Assembly: GCA_029936425.1 (NCBI GenBank)
Contig: JAPYSU010000002.1
Span: 244,467 to 308,466, forward strand
Direction of reading: 5' to 3'
Origin: Litorimonas sp.
Lineage (GTDB): Bacteria; Pseudomonadota; Alphaproteobacteria; Caulobacterales; Maricaulaceae
Length of the DNA stretch: 64,000 nucleotides
A program made the position numbers and the translations under genes. Each line of letters starts with the position of its first letter. The stretch's first letter is position 1. Of this stretch, positions 16,616-25,737 are shown in pieces. The notes below the pieces were generated by a model, which saw only the letters and a list, made by a program, of their open reading frames with translations, had not been told where the DNA came from and did no database searches.

Positions 16616-17527
16616 TTATGACTTAAGAGCCGCCGCGCGTTTCAGGAGCTTCTCGCCCTGCATCCCGCCTTGGGTCATTTCCACCATGTTATCTTCTGAA
16701 ATGATCTTTGACCAGTTGGCGGCCACGTTTTCTGCCGTTTGTTCGCCTGGCGCAAAGCTCACGCCGTCCGTTTCGAAAACTTTCGTCGCCGCATACCCCC
16801 CGGCCCCGGCGACCAGAATAGTGCGGTTGGGCGCGTCGTCACAAACCAGATAGACCAGTCCCTGGCTGACGCTTTCCACATCCAGCATCGCCAGAATTTC
16901 CGGCGGCATCAGATCTTCCGTCATACGCGTCGCCGCCACCGGAGACAGCGCATTGACTTTGATATTATATTTCGCGCCCTCAAGGCAAAGCGTCCGCATA
17001 AAGCCCGACAGACCCGCTTTGGCCGCGCCGTAATTGGACTGCCCGAAATTACCATACATGCCGGAGCTGCTGGTCGTCATGGCAATACGGCCATATTCGC
17101 GCTCCCGCATATGCGCCCAGAGAGCTTTCGTGCAAATGGCAGACCCCATGACATGGACATCCAGAACCGTCCGGAAATCCTCCATCGCCATTTTGGCAAA
17201 AGACTTATCCCGTAATATCCCGGCATTATTCACAAGGATATCCACATGGCCGAAATGATCGATCGCTTCGCCGACCATGGCTTCCACTTCGTCCGCTTTG
17301 GTCACATTTGCCCCGTTCGCAATAGCGTCGCCGCCGGCGTCTTTGATTTCCTTGGCCACATTTTCAGCCATGGTCGCAGAAGATCCGGAACCATCCACAG
17401 CCCCGCCCAAATCATTGACCACAATTTTAACGCCGCGTTTGGCCAGCGCCAGAGCATGGCTTTTGCCCAAACCGCCGCCGGCGCCGGTCACGATCGCAAC
17501 GCGGTCTTTAAACTCTACTTCGCTCAT
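16616..17527 (-). CDS. SDR-family 3-hydroxyacyl-CoA dehydrogenase
   Basis: 303 residues. Glycine-rich NAD site TGAGGGLGKSHALALAKRG at the N-terminus, NNAGI near residue 90, and catalytic Ser-Tyr-Lys as TTSSSGMYG...YGAAKAG near 150-170. The NDLGGAVDGSG insert after beta-strand 2 is a hallmark of the SDR domain of peroxisomal multifunctional enzyme type 2, so (R)-3-hydroxyacyl-CoA oxidation is the best call. The C-terminal tail of about 60 residues beyond the SDR core is typical of that group. Its start overlaps the end of the small unknown gene by 20 bases, and the MaoC hydratase follows; together they make a short leftward beta-oxidation operon. Confidence 0.88.
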   Translation of the reverse strand: MSEVEFKDRVAIVTGAGGGLGKSHALALAKRGVKIVVNDLGGAVDGSGSSATMAENVAKEIKDAGGDAIANGANVTKADEVEAMVGEAIDHFGHVDILVNNAGILRDKSFAKMAMEDFRTVLDVHVMGSAICTKALWAHMREREYGRIAMTTSSSGMYGNFGQSNYGAAKAGLSGFMRTLCLEGAKYNIKVNALSPVAATRMTEDLMPPEILAMLDVESVSQGLVYLVCDDAPNRTILVAGAGGYAATKVFETDGVSFAPGEQTAENVAANWSKIISEDNMVEMTQGGMQGEKLLKRAAALKS

Positions 17528-17822
17528 TATTCATCTCACTACTCTTAATCCAATTTACTTCACATCCCAGCGGAGGGGCTTTCGTTGTGGAGTTTTCTTT
17601 CAGCACAAACACTTCTATTGATGGACAATACCCTTGGTCGATCTGTTTCGGATGTTCCCATTGCTTAAACTTTCGCTCGCAAATCATTTTCACGCTATTT
17701 TTCGCTGATTCCTTGTCATCGGCTTCGACTGTCATTGAATTCTTAAATCCAAATTCTTCAAGGCGGCCTTTATTATCCAAAAGAAAGTTCCGACCAATTA
17801 TTTCACAGAGAAACCAAGGCAA
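17508..17822 (-). CDS. Small conserved-looking protein of unknown function in the beta-oxidation operon
   Basis: 104 residues; no function recognised. I place the start at the TTG at 17822, which gives an N-terminus PWFLCEIIGRNFLLD and has AAGGAG about 11 bases upstream; a TTG at 17831 is only two bases from that Shine-Dalgarno. The N-terminus followed by GFKNSMTVEADDKESA resembles a family of small cytoplasmic proteins that I recall only as hypothetical. No signal peptide or membrane segment. The gene sits 17 bases behind the thiolase and overlaps the SDR start by 20 bases, so it is very likely co-translated with the lipid-degradation enzymes. Confidence 0.6.
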   Translation of the reverse strand: MPWFLCEIIGRNFLLDNKGRLEEFGFKNSMTVEADDKESAKNSVKMICERKFKQWEHPKQIDQGYCPSIEVFVLKENSTTKAPPLGCEVNWIKSSEMNNERSRV

Positions 17823-17839
17823 AGCGACCAAAGCTCCTT

Positions 17840-19015
17840 TTAAACAACTTCAAACAATCCAGCCGCGCCCATACCGCCGCCAATACACATGGTGGAGACC
17901 ACATATTTTGCGCCGCGGCGTTTACCTTCGATGAGGGCGTGGGCAACCATACGCGCGCCGCTCATGCCGTAAGGATGGCCGATAGAAATCGCGCCGCCAT
18001 TGACGTTCATTTTCTCCGTCGGAATGCCGAGCTTCTTCTGGCAATAAAGAACCTGAACTGCGAAAGCTTCGTTCAACTCCCAAAGATCAATATCCTCCAT
18101 CTTCAGGCCAGTTTGCTGAAGCAGTTTCGGCACGGCATAAATCGGCCCTATCCCCATTTCATCCGGCTCCAGACCTGCCACCGCCATACCGCGATAAATG
18201 CCCAGCGGGGACAAGCCGCGGCGTTCAGCCTCTTTACGCTCCATAAGAACAGAAACAGACGCGCCGTCAGAGAGCTGTGACGCGTTTCCGGCGGTGATTG
18301 TTTTGTCAGGGCCACGAACAGGCTTCAAACTTTGCAAGCCTTCCAGCGTCGTTGAAGGCCGGTTACCCTCATCCTTTTCAAGCTTTGTTTCGGATTTGGA
18401 GATTTCGCCCGTTTCCTTGTTTTTGACCATCATGGTCGAAGCGAGAGGCACAACCTCATCGTCAAACTTTCCGGCTTCCTGCGCGGCGTGTGTACGCTGC
18501 TGAGACAGGAGCGCATATTCATCCATTTCGTCGCGCGTGACGCCGTAGCGCTCTGCCACGATTTCGGCCGTATCAATCATCTGGATATAGGCTTGGGGAT
18601 GCTTTTCCAAAACAGTGGGGTCGGGCGCAATGCGCATTTCGGGTGTCTGTACCATGGAAATGCTCTCCACACCGCCGCCAATTGTAATGGTCTGATTATC
18701 CGCCATAATCTGTTTCGCGGCGACGCCAATCGCCATCATGCCGGAGGAACACTGTCGATCTAGGCTCATGCCCGGAACGGTGACCGGCAAATTGGAAGCG
18801 AGAACCGCATTTCGGCCGATTGTGACCTGAACGCCCTGCTGCATAGCGCAGCCCATGATCACGTCTTCCACTTCTGCGCCGTCAACTCCGGCGCGTTTAA
18901 CGGCTTCGTCGATACAATGCCCTGCAAGAGTTGGAGATGGAGTCGCGTTGAAGGCGCCGCGATAGGCGCGTCCAATTGGGGTTCTGGCGGTAGAAATGAG
19001 GACGGCTTCACGCAT
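17840..19015 (-). CDS. Acetyl-CoA acyltransferase (thiolase)
   Basis: 391 residues, standard thiolase length when started at the ATG at 19015 (MREAVLISTART); an upstream TTG is rejected. Catalytic Cys in SLDRQCSSGMMAI near residue 90, His in NVNGGAISIGHPYGMSGAR and the second Cys in TMCIGGGMGAAGLF near the C-terminus. It cleaves 3-ketoacyl-CoA to acetyl-CoA plus a shortened acyl-CoA, or condenses two acetyl-CoA. It is the first gene of the leftward operon (thiolase, small unknown, SDR, MaoC) and faces a second thiolase across 220 bases. Chain length preference between the two thiolases is unknown. Confidence 0.92.
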   Translation of the reverse strand: MREAVLISTARTPIGRAYRGAFNATPSPTLAGHCIDEAVKRAGVDGAEVEDVIMGCAMQQGVQVTIGRNAVLASNLPVTVPGMSLDRQCSSGMMAIGVAAKQIMADNQTITIGGGVESISMVQTPEMRIAPDPTVLEKHPQAYIQMIDTAEIVAERYGVTRDEMDEYALLSQQRTHAAQEAGKFDDEVVPLASTMMVKNKETGEISKSETKLEKDEGNRPSTTLEGLQSLKPVRGPDKTITAGNASQLSDGASVSVLMERKEAERRGLSPLGIYRGMAVAGLEPDEMGIGPIYAVPKLLQQTGLKMEDIDLWELNEAFAVQVLYCQKKLGIPTEKMNVNGGAISIGHPYGMSGARMVAHALIEGKRRGAKYVVSTMCIGGGMGAAGLFEVV

Positions 19016-19141
19016 AATTTTTCCAATCACTGTTTGCAATGTCTTATGGGCGCTTCCCCACGCCCTCTCAACCTCTTTGTAACGTTAGGGATTGAGATGT
19101 CTACGTCCCCAAAAATGAACGGGCCTCAACCATTTGTGAAG

Positions 19142-19177
19142 GTGCAAAAAGGGCCGGATGACCCTTTATTTTTGCAC
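19142..19177. repeat. Long hairpin in the divergent thiolase leader region
   Basis: GTGCAAAAA and TTTTTGCAC pair perfectly over nine bases; inside them GGG can pair with CCC. It lies 58 bases before the rightward thiolase start and 126 bases before the leftward one. It could be a leader hairpin or regulator site; no known motif was recognised. Confidence 0.5.
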
Positions 19178-19235
19178 GTAAATACGGTCTAAGGAGGCAA
19201 ATTCAAACAAGAATGAATAGAAGAAAGGTTCTCTC

Positions 19236-20444
19236 ATGACTGAGGCTTATATTTATGACGCGGTCCGAACGCCGCGCGGCAAAGGGAAATCCGACGGCAG
19301 CCTGCACGAAATTACGGCGCTTAATCTGTCTGTTCAGGTTCTCCAGGCCCTGCGCGACCGGAACAATATTGATACCGCTGAAGTCGAAGATGTCGCCTTG
19401 GGCTGCGTCTCTCCTGTCGGTGAACAAGGCGCCGTAATCACGCGGACAGCCGTGATGAATGCAGGCTATGCCCAGACAACGGGCGGCATTCAGGTCAACC
19501 GTTTCTGCGCCTCAGGTCTGGAAGCTTCAAATATCGCAGCCGCCAAAGTCATGTCCGGCGAATGCGATCTCACCATTGGCGGCGGCGTCGAAAGCATGTC
19601 CCGCGTCCCTATGGGATCTGACGGCGGCGCTTGGCCGACTGATCCGGCGTCTGCCTTTCACAATTATTTTGTGCCGCAAGGCGTTTCCGCTGATTTGATT
19701 GCGACAAAATACGGGTTCTCCCGTGACGATGTCGATGCCTATGCCGTCGAGAGCCACAAGCGCGCGAAAAAAGCGTGGGATGAAGGCCGGTTCAAGAAAT
19801 CTATTATGCCGGTTAAAGACGTCATGGGCGTCAATGTTCTTGACCATGATGAGACCATCCGCCCTGAAACAGATATGCAAAGCCTGGGCGCGCTGAACCC
19901 GTCCTTCAAAATGATGGGCGAGAATTTCGGCTTTAATGGCGTCGCGATCCAAAAATACCCCGAGGTTGAAAAAATCAACCATGTCCATCACGCTGGCAAC
20001 TCATCCGGTATCGTCGATGGCGCCGCTGGCCTGTTGATCGGCAATAAAGAAGTCGGTGAGCGCCTGGGGCTTAAACCCCGCGCCCGCATTCGCTCTATGG
20101 CCTCTATCGGGTCAGAGCCGACCATCATGCTGACAGGACCGGAATTCGCGGCCAAGAAAGCGCTCAAACGCGCCGGAATGAACGTCAATGACATTGATAT
20201 TTATGAGCTGAACGAGGCCTTCGCGGCGGTTGTCCTGCGTTTCATGCAGGCCCTCGACATTGATCACAACGATATCAACGTCAATGGCGGCGCGATTGCC
20301 ATGGGTCACCCCCTTGGCGCCACTGGCGCGATGATCCTCGGCACGATGGTGGACGAGCTTGAGCGGGCCGACAAGGAAACCTCGCTCGTCACGCTCTGCA
20401 TCGGCGGCGGTATGGGAACAGCCACAATTATCGAGCGCGTTTAA
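19236..20444 (+). CDS. Acetyl-CoA C-acyltransferase (thiolase), partner of the FadJ-like protein
   Basis: 402 residues. N-terminal AYIYDAVRTPRGKGKSDGSL and the active-site block NRFCASGLEASNIA (catalytic Cys near 90), then NVNGGAIAMGHPLGATGA and LCIGGGMGTATIIE at the end. This subgroup is usually encoded beside a multifunctional enoyl-CoA hydratase/3-hydroxyacyl-CoA dehydrogenase, as here, with 25 bases between the genes, so it is the thiolase of a bacterial trifunctional complex. An AAAGG lies seven bases before the ATG. The leader holds the 36-base hairpin at 19142-19177. Confidence 0.92.
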   Translation: MTEAYIYDAVRTPRGKGKSDGSLHEITALNLSVQVLQALRDRNNIDTAEVEDVALGCVSPVGEQGAVITRTAVMNAGYAQTTGGIQVNRFCASGLEASNIAAAKVMSGECDLTIGGGVESMSRVPMGSDGGAWPTDPASAFHNYFVPQGVSADLIATKYGFSRDDVDAYAVESHKRAKKAWDEGRFKKSIMPVKDVMGVNVLDHDETIRPETDMQSLGALNPSFKMMGENFGFNGVAIQKYPEVEKINHVHHAGNSSGIVDGAAGLLIGNKEVGERLGLKPRARIRSMASIGSEPTIMLTGPEFAAKKALKRAGMNVNDIDIYELNEAFAAVVLRFMQALDIDHNDINVNGGAIAMGHPLGATGAMILGTMVDELERADKETSLVTLCIGGGMGTATIIERV

Positions 20445-20469
20445 TCGCAGCTGACGACAGGAGAATATT

Positions 20470-22692
20470 ATGAGTGAGTATAAGACAATTTCCATGGATC
20501 TCGATTCTGACGGAATCCTGACACTGACAATTGATGTGCCGAACCAGGGCATGAATGTCTGGGACGAGCATTTGATGTCCGAATTCCCAGACTTTGTAGA
20601 GCGCTTATTGACCGATGATGAGGTCAAAGGCGCGGTCATCTGTTCAGGCCGCGAAAATGCTTTCATGGCCGGCGCAGACCTTCGCATGCTGGAACAGAAT
20701 TCTGGAAAATTAAACAAAGACTCTTTTGAGCAAGGCATGACGCTCAACCGTCTCTTCCGCCGAATGGAAACAGGCGGCCATACCGTCCGCCAGATGCAGC
20801 GAGAAGGCAAAAAGGCCAAACCTGTGGCTGTCGCTGTCGAGGGCCTTGCGCTTGGCGGCGGACTGGAACTGGTTCTGGCCTGTCACCACCGCGTCGTCGC
20901 GGACAATCCAAAAATCAAGCTTGGCCTTCCGGAAGTGCTTGTCGGTCTTTTACCGGGCGGCGGCGGAACGCAGCGTACCCCTCGCCTCGTCGGCCTGCAA
21001 AATGCAGCGATGATGTGCACACAGGGAAAGAATCTCGACCCGAAAAAAGCTCTCGCTCAAGGCCTCATCAACGAGGTTGTCGAGCCCGGCAAAACGGTTG
21101 AGGCCGCGAAAGCCTGGGTCAAAGAAAATGCGAAAGGCGTGCTCCAACCTTGGGACGTTAAAGGCTTTAAAGTCCCGGGCGGCGCAGGTTCTATGAACCC
21201 CAAAGCCGTTCAGTTCTTCGTCGCAGCCAATGCCATGGCGCTTAAAGAAAGCAAGAATAACTATCCTGCCATCAAGGCCATCATGTCCTGCCTCTATGAA
21301 GGCACAATGGTTCCAATGGATACCGCCATCGCGATTGAGGTGAAATATTTCTGCAAACTTCTGGCTGACCCCGTTGCCAAAAACATGATCCGCACTTTGT
21401 TTGTGAACAAGCAAGCGGCTGAAAAAGGCGCGCAGCGACCAGAAGGTATTGAAAAAATCGACATCAAAAAAGTTGGCGTCCTGGGCGCAGGCTTGATGGG
21501 GTCGGGCATCGCGCATGTGACCGCCAAGGCCGGCATGGAAGTGATTTCACTTGATCGTTCCATGGAGGAAGCTGAGAAATCCGTCGCCTACACCAAAAAG
21601 ATTTTGGACAAGAGCGTTTCTCGCGGCCGTATGACCCAGGAAAAGGCTGACGCCTTCCTCGCCCGGATAACGCCAACAGATAATTATGACGATCTGAAAG
21701 ACGTGGATCTGATTATCGAAGCGGTCTTTGAACGTCCGGACGTCAAAGCCGATGTTATCAAAAAGACGGAAGCCGTAATCGGGAAAGACGTTGTATTCGC
21801 GTCAAATACCTCCACCCTCCCCATTGGCGGGTTGGCGGAGAACTCTTCCCGCCCGGATCAGTTTATCGGCATGCATTTCTTCTCCCCCGTCGAGAAAATG
21901 CCGCTCCTGGAGATCATCCCGCATGAAGGCACAGGCGATCTCGCTCTGGCCGCCGCGTTTGATTATAATAAGAAAATCCGAAAGACGCCTATCGTCGTGA
22001 AAGACGTCCGTGGATTCTTTACCAACCGCGTTTTTCCGCCCTATGCCAATGAGGCCAGCCTGATGGTCACAGAAGGTATCAGCATGGCGCTTATTGAAAA
22101 TTGCGCCGCGAAGCTAGGCTTGCCAATTGGCCCGCTCGCCGTGACAGATGAAACGACGCTCAAGCTCGGCTATGACATTATGACCTCGACTAAAGAGGAA
22201 ATGGGCGATGAATATGAGCCGACCGGATCCGAAGAGTTTTACGAAAATATGGTCACAAAATGGGATCGCGCCGGACGCCGCTTCGGAGCAGGGTTCTATG
22301 ACTATGACGAAGACGGAAAACGTCTGGGCCTCTGGAAGGGCATGAGCGAGCATTACCCTCTGAAGGAAGAGCAACCGTCCGCCGATGAGGTCATGGAGCG
22401 TTTGCTGTACGCGCAGCTCATACCGACGGCGGAATGTTACGCTGAAGGCGTCGTGCCGGATCCGCAAAGTGCCGACTTAGGCGCTATCTTCGGATGGGGC
22501 TTCCCACCTTATACAGGCGGCCCTCTTTCCTATATCGACACAATCGGTCTGGAGGCCTTTGTCACCACGGCGGATAATCTGGCGCAGCGTCACGGCGCGC
22601 GTTTTACGCCGCCGCAAATGTTCCGCGATAAGGCAAAAGCTGGCGAAACGATATATGAGACAAAATCGAAAGCTGGCAAAAAAGCCGCCTAA
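20470..22692 (+). CDS. fadJ: Multifunctional enoyl-CoA hydratase / 3-hydroxyacyl-CoA dehydrogenase (FadJ/FadB-like)
   Basis: 740 residues. Parts in order: an enoyl-CoA hydratase/isomerase domain (about 1-300) with oxyanion-hole block AFMAGADLRML near 65 and GLALGGGLELVLACHHR near 120; an NAD-binding 3-hydroxyacyl-CoA dehydrogenase domain with GVLGAGLMGSGIAHVTA near 337; and the C-terminal helical dehydrogenase domain with the HFFSPVEKMPLLEII block. It carries out the two middle steps of beta-oxidation, and with the thiolase just upstream would form the trifunctional complex. A strong intrinsic terminator 25 bases downstream ends the operon. FadB and FadJ cannot be separated with confidence here. 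Confidence 0.92.
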   Translation: MSEYKTISMDLDSDGILTLTIDVPNQGMNVWDEHLMSEFPDFVERLLTDDEVKGAVICSGRENAFMAGADLRMLEQNSGKLNKDSFEQGMTLNRLFRRMETGGHTVRQMQREGKKAKPVAVAVEGLALGGGLELVLACHHRVVADNPKIKLGLPEVLVGLLPGGGGTQRTPRLVGLQNAAMMCTQGKNLDPKKALAQGLINEVVEPGKTVEAAKAWVKENAKGVLQPWDVKGFKVPGGAGSMNPKAVQFFVAANAMALKESKNNYPAIKAIMSCLYEGTMVPMDTAIAIEVKYFCKLLADPVAKNMIRTLFVNKQAAEKGAQRPEGIEKIDIKKVGVLGAGLMGSGIAHVTAKAGMEVISLDRSMEEAEKSVAYTKKILDKSVSRGRMTQEKADAFLARITPTDNYDDLKDVDLIIEAVFERPDVKADVIKKTEAVIGKDVVFASNTSTLPIGGLAENSSRPDQFIGMHFFSPVEKMPLLEIIPHEGTGDLALAAAFDYNKKIRKTPIVVKDVRGFFTNRVFPPYANEASLMVTEGISMALIENCAAKLGLPIGPLAVTDETTLKLGYDIMTSTKEEMGDEYEPTGSEEFYENMVTKWDRAGRRFGAGFYDYDEDGKRLGLWKGMSEHYPLKEEQPSADEVMERLLYAQLIPTAECYAEGVVPDPQSADLGAIFGWGFPPYTGGPLSYIDTIGLEAFVTTADNLAQRHGARFTPPQMFRDKAKAGETIYETKSKAGKKAA

Positions 22693-22717
22693 TTTATGTC
22701 TTAAATCAAATGACTTA

Positions 22718-22744
22718 AACGCCTCTTAGGAGGCGTTTTTTTTT
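22718..22744 (+). terminator. Intrinsic terminator after the FadJ-like gene
   Basis: AACGCCTC, loop TTAG, GAGGCGTT followed by a run of nine T that begins with the last two stem bases. A clear rightward terminator 25 bases after the stop codon. Confidence 0.92.
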
Positions 22745-22776
22745 ATTTAGTGTCTATATCAATTCATGAGTAAAAA

Positions 22777-24213
22777 TCAGCTTTGCTTTATAGCCTCGGC
22801 GTCAGCTTTTCGCCCGAAGAATAAAATCACAAATCCCACGATCCAGGACACCCACTTCTCTATAATTTCGGCGATGGGTCCCTCTATATTTGAAAATATG
22901 ACGGCCGTGAAAAACGCAATAAGGACGGCAAAGAACACAGCGCTACCTTTCACTTTCCAGCCAAGGCATTTAGTTAAAATAGTGGGACCAAAGGCTGCCC
23001 CTAAAGCGACCCAACTAAACAAAACGCGTTTAAAAATAGTTTGATCGGCAAAGAGTGTCAGCAGAACGGCAAACACAGCGACCGCCACCATGGCTAATCG
23101 GCCAAAAAACAGCGCTCTTTTCGGGTGAGAGTATTTAATTCCAATATCATGAGAGACAGCAGAGGCGGCGGCCAGAAGCAGGCTATCCACCGTCGACATG
23201 ACAGCCGACAATACGGCTGCCGTAATAATGCCCGCCAATACGGCCGGAAGAAATTCTTTCGCTGCGGCGAAAAACAAAGCTTCTGTACCCGTTTCTATCC
23301 CGGTCGCGCGACCAGCAAAGGCAAGGCAGACCAGTCCCGAATAGATTACTACGCCCCACAAAATCGTTATGAGCGCGCCTTGAACGCGTTCTCTATCCGT
23401 CCGAACCGACATGATGCGGTTCAATAGTTGTGGCTGCCCAAGCGCGCCTAATCCTGTTCCAAACAATCCCATCGCCAGACCAATGCCGGCCATCCCCACG
23501 GCCCCGCCCGTAAAGCTGAAATAACCTTCAGGCTGTGTGGTTTGTAGCGCGTCCATCAAAGAGCCAAGGCCGCCCGCAGCGCTCACAGCGGCAATCGGAA
23601 CGAGGACGCAAGCCAGCATCATCACGACCGCTTGCAAGGCGTCCGTAATACTGGCGGCTAGGAACCCGCCTAAAAAGCAATAAATCACGATGATGGCCGC
23701 CCCCAGCAGAACAGCTTCGGTGACATTCATTCCAAAGACTTCAGTCAGGGCATTTCCTGCGGCCTGAAATTGCGAGGAGATATAAAAAATGAAACAAAAT
23801 AGGATCATGGCGGCGCAAATAATGCCAATTCTCTTTTTCCAAACCGCCGTCACGTCTGACGTCATGAAATCAACGATTGTTAAATGCCCCTTGGAAGCCG
23901 TCTCGGCATTTAATTTTGGCCCCATTACCAGCCAAGTCAGCAAATAACCGCCAAAAATGCCCGGGATAAGCCAGAGCCCGACAATGCCTTGCGTATAGAC
24001 CACTCCGGTAAACCCAAGGAGAACCCAAGCAGACGATGTTGAGGCTGCGTAAGAAAGCCCCGCCGTCCACGGCCCTAATCCGCCGCCCGCCCCTTTACCT
24101 GCGAGGAAGAAATCATCTTCGGAATTTACACGCTTTGACGCCCAAAAACCGACGCCTAACAGGATTACTTTATAAGCAATTAGCGTGATAAGTACGATTG
24201 TGGTCGATGACAT
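22777..24213 (-). CDS. Sodium/solute symporter (SSS family, PutP-like)
   Basis: 478 residues with about 13 membrane segments, starting at the ATG at 24213 with GGGGAT upstream; the open frame continues 55 codons further but without membrane character. Family features: an early GFWASKRVNSEDDFFLAGKG block, the sodium-site helix TAGLSYAASTSSAWVLLGF, and SAVMSTVDSLLLAAASAVSHD in the middle, matching PutP-type sodium:proline symporters. It should import a small organic solute with sodium; the solute is not certain. Transcribed alone leftward, converging on the FadJ-like gene. Confidence 0.88.
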   Translation of the reverse strand: MSSTTIVLITLIAYKVILLGVGFWASKRVNSEDDFFLAGKGAGGGLGPWTAGLSYAASTSSAWVLLGFTGVVYTQGIVGLWLIPGIFGGYLLTWLVMGPKLNAETASKGHLTIVDFMTSDVTAVWKKRIGIICAAMILFCFIFYISSQFQAAGNALTEVFGMNVTEAVLLGAAIIVIYCFLGGFLAASITDALQAVVMMLACVLVPIAAVSAAGGLGSLMDALQTTQPEGYFSFTGGAVGMAGIGLAMGLFGTGLGALGQPQLLNRIMSVRTDRERVQGALITILWGVVIYSGLVCLAFAGRATGIETGTEALFFAAAKEFLPAVLAGIITAAVLSAVMSTVDSLLLAAASAVSHDIGIKYSHPKRALFFGRLAMVAVAVFAVLLTLFADQTIFKRVLFSWVALGAAFGPTILTKCLGWKVKGSAVFFAVLIAFFTAVIFSNIEGPIAEIIEKWVSWIVGFVILFFGRKADAEAIKQS

Positions 24214-24301
24214 AATATCCCCTTTCCTCTTTACTAGGCTAATTGGTTTTCGGGTGTCCAGCAAAACGACTTTGCCTTCAGCCCGAAATAGAAGCGGGTA
24301 A

Positions 24302-24327
24302 TAAAAAAGACCCGACAGAGCGGGCCT
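24302..24327 (-). terminator. Intrinsic terminator of the host-attachment protein gene
   Basis: Reading leftward: GGCCCG, six-base loop, CGGGTC then TTTTTT. It lies 32 bases past the stop of the host-attachment gene and separates it from the symporter gene further left. Confidence 0.75.
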
Positions 24328-24358
24328 CTTCTGAATTAATTCGATTTTTTCTGGCGGT

Positions 24359-24760
24359 TTATTTTCGCGCAGCGGCAACAGACTTTTCTATGTCCGGCAA
24401 TGTAGCGTTGATCAGCGTCTTGTTCATTTCCAGCAAGATTTTGTCATTGACCTCTTTATGCAGAAGCGGTCGAATTTCGCCCAGAGTTTCCGGATCTGCG
24501 GCCAGAATAAGATTTTCAAATTTTCCTTTGTGAACATATTCATAAAGTCGCTCCGCGACTTGTTTGGAAAATGTGGCTTCCATCGACTCTTTATCCGAGC
24601 GTTCTGCCGGTGACTTTCCGGAGGGACCTTCATCAGCAAGGTTCTGAGGTGTCCAATGATCTTCCATATTCAAATGCGCGCCGTTTTGACGATATAATTT
24701 TGCTTCTTCGCCTGTTGCCGTCAAAATTAAAGTGTCCTGCGGTAGATGTAATTCAGTCAT
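24359..24760 (-). CDS. Host-attachment family protein (baeRF/Host_attach type)
   Basis: 133 residues of the family named for Agrobacterium proteins needed for attachment to host cells. It matches by its N-terminal strand (LILTATGEEAKLYRQNG), the middle charged part with SDKESMEATFSKQVAERLYEYV and the core strand LILAADPETLGEIRPLLHKEV, which recalls eRF1/peptide-release-factor-like folds. No signal peptide or membrane segment, so a role outside the cell is doubtful. AAGGAG lies seven bases before the ATG. Single-gene unit with its own terminator. Confidence 0.8.
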   Translation of the reverse strand: MTELHLPQDTLILTATGEEAKLYRQNGAHLNMEDHWTPQNLADEGPSGKSPAERSDKESMEATFSKQVAERLYEYVHKGKFENLILAADPETLGEIRPLLHKEVNDKILLEMNKTLINATLPDIEKSVAAARK

Positions 24761-24924
24761 TTTGTCTCCTTTTTAATTATGTTAAACTAACGTAAGGGCG
24801 TTTCTTTTGTTGCAATAATTCGAAGGAAAGACTCAGGAAAAAACCCTGAACCAAAGTTTTCCCGCCAACTCCTTGCAACATTTTTGATATTTCTCTGATT
24901 TTTGGGGATTAATCTGAGGTTATT

Positions 24925-25698
24925 ATGGACGCTGACGTCAAATTTTCGATGAGGACGGGCCAAGTTGGTCGGATTCTCTTAGCACAACCCGCTAAACGAA
25001 ATGCGCTGAGTGCTGTTATGTGGAAACAGCTTTTGGGCTGCCTGGAAGAAGCGGCTGACACCCCGGCTTTGAAAGTTCTTGTTATTACGGGCGACGGCGA
25101 ACATTTCGCTGCCGGAGCGGATATCTCAGAGTTCGAAACACTTTATGCAACACCGGAAAGCTCGAAAGCGATTTCTTTTACCATCGCTCAAGCTCTGGAA
25201 GCGGTGGCTATTTTCCCTAAGCCGACGATAGCTAAGATCCGCGGGGCTTGCGTTGGCGGAGGCTGCGGTCTCGCAATGGCTTGCGATATCCGTATAGCCG
25301 ACGGCACGTCACAATTTGCTATTACCCCAGGTAACCTTGGTTTGGTTTATCCTTTTTCTGACATGAAGCGTTTAATTCAAGCGATAGGCATAAGCCGCGC
25401 AAAGGATATGCTGTTCTCCGCCCGGACAGTCTTGGCAGAGGAAGCTCTGGAAATGGGTTTGATTAATCGCCTCACCGATCAATATGAGCTGGATCAAGTT
25501 GTGCGGGATTATGCGATGTCTATTTCAGACACGTCCGGCGAGTCTCTTTCCATGACCAATAAAATGTTTATGGCATATGAAGCCGGACAAAGAGTGGAAT
25601 CTCAAAAGACGAAAGATTGGTTTCAGGCCGGCTTTTCGAGTAAGGATTTCAAGGAAGGGTATCAGGCCTTTCTGGAGAAGCGGAAACCTGACTTTTAA
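24925..25698 (+). CDS. Enoyl-CoA hydratase/isomerase family protein
   Basis: 257 residues, one crotonase domain. Oxyanion-hole blocks are HFAAGADISEFETL near 65 and GACVGGGCGLAMACDIRIA near 110; the usual catalytic Glu positions fall in ITPGNLGLVYP, where a glycine and a leucine stand in for the glutamates of classical hydratases, so it may be an isomerase, a thioesterase-like or a CoA-ester-handling crotonase rather than a true hydratase. GAGGTTATT before the ATG is a fair Shine-Dalgarno. Transcribed alone, converging on the photolyase gene. The substrate is unknown. Confidence 0.82.
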   Translation: MDADVKFSMRTGQVGRILLAQPAKRNALSAVMWKQLLGCLEEAADTPALKVLVITGDGEHFAAGADISEFETLYATPESSKAISFTIAQALEAVAIFPKPTIAKIRGACVGGGCGLAMACDIRIADGTSQFAITPGNLGLVYPFSDMKRLIQAIGISRAKDMLFSARTVLAEEALEMGLINRLTDQYELDQVVRDYAMSISDTSGESLSMTNKMFMAYEAGQRVESQKTKDWFQAGFSSKDFKEGYQAFLEKRKPDF

Positions 25699-25737
25699 AG
25701 AGTTCTGCTTGAAATGATTTCGATCTGGCCGGCAGCT

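Noticed and set aside
19016..19039. Upstream TTG start for the leftward thiolase
   Set aside because: Thiolases of this group begin close to MREAVLISTART; the extra eight residues have no ribosome site.
24214..24378. N-terminal extension of the sodium/solute symporter
   Set aside because: The extra 55 residues are polar, without homology, and the internal ATG at 24213 has GGGGAT in front and begins the first membrane helix.
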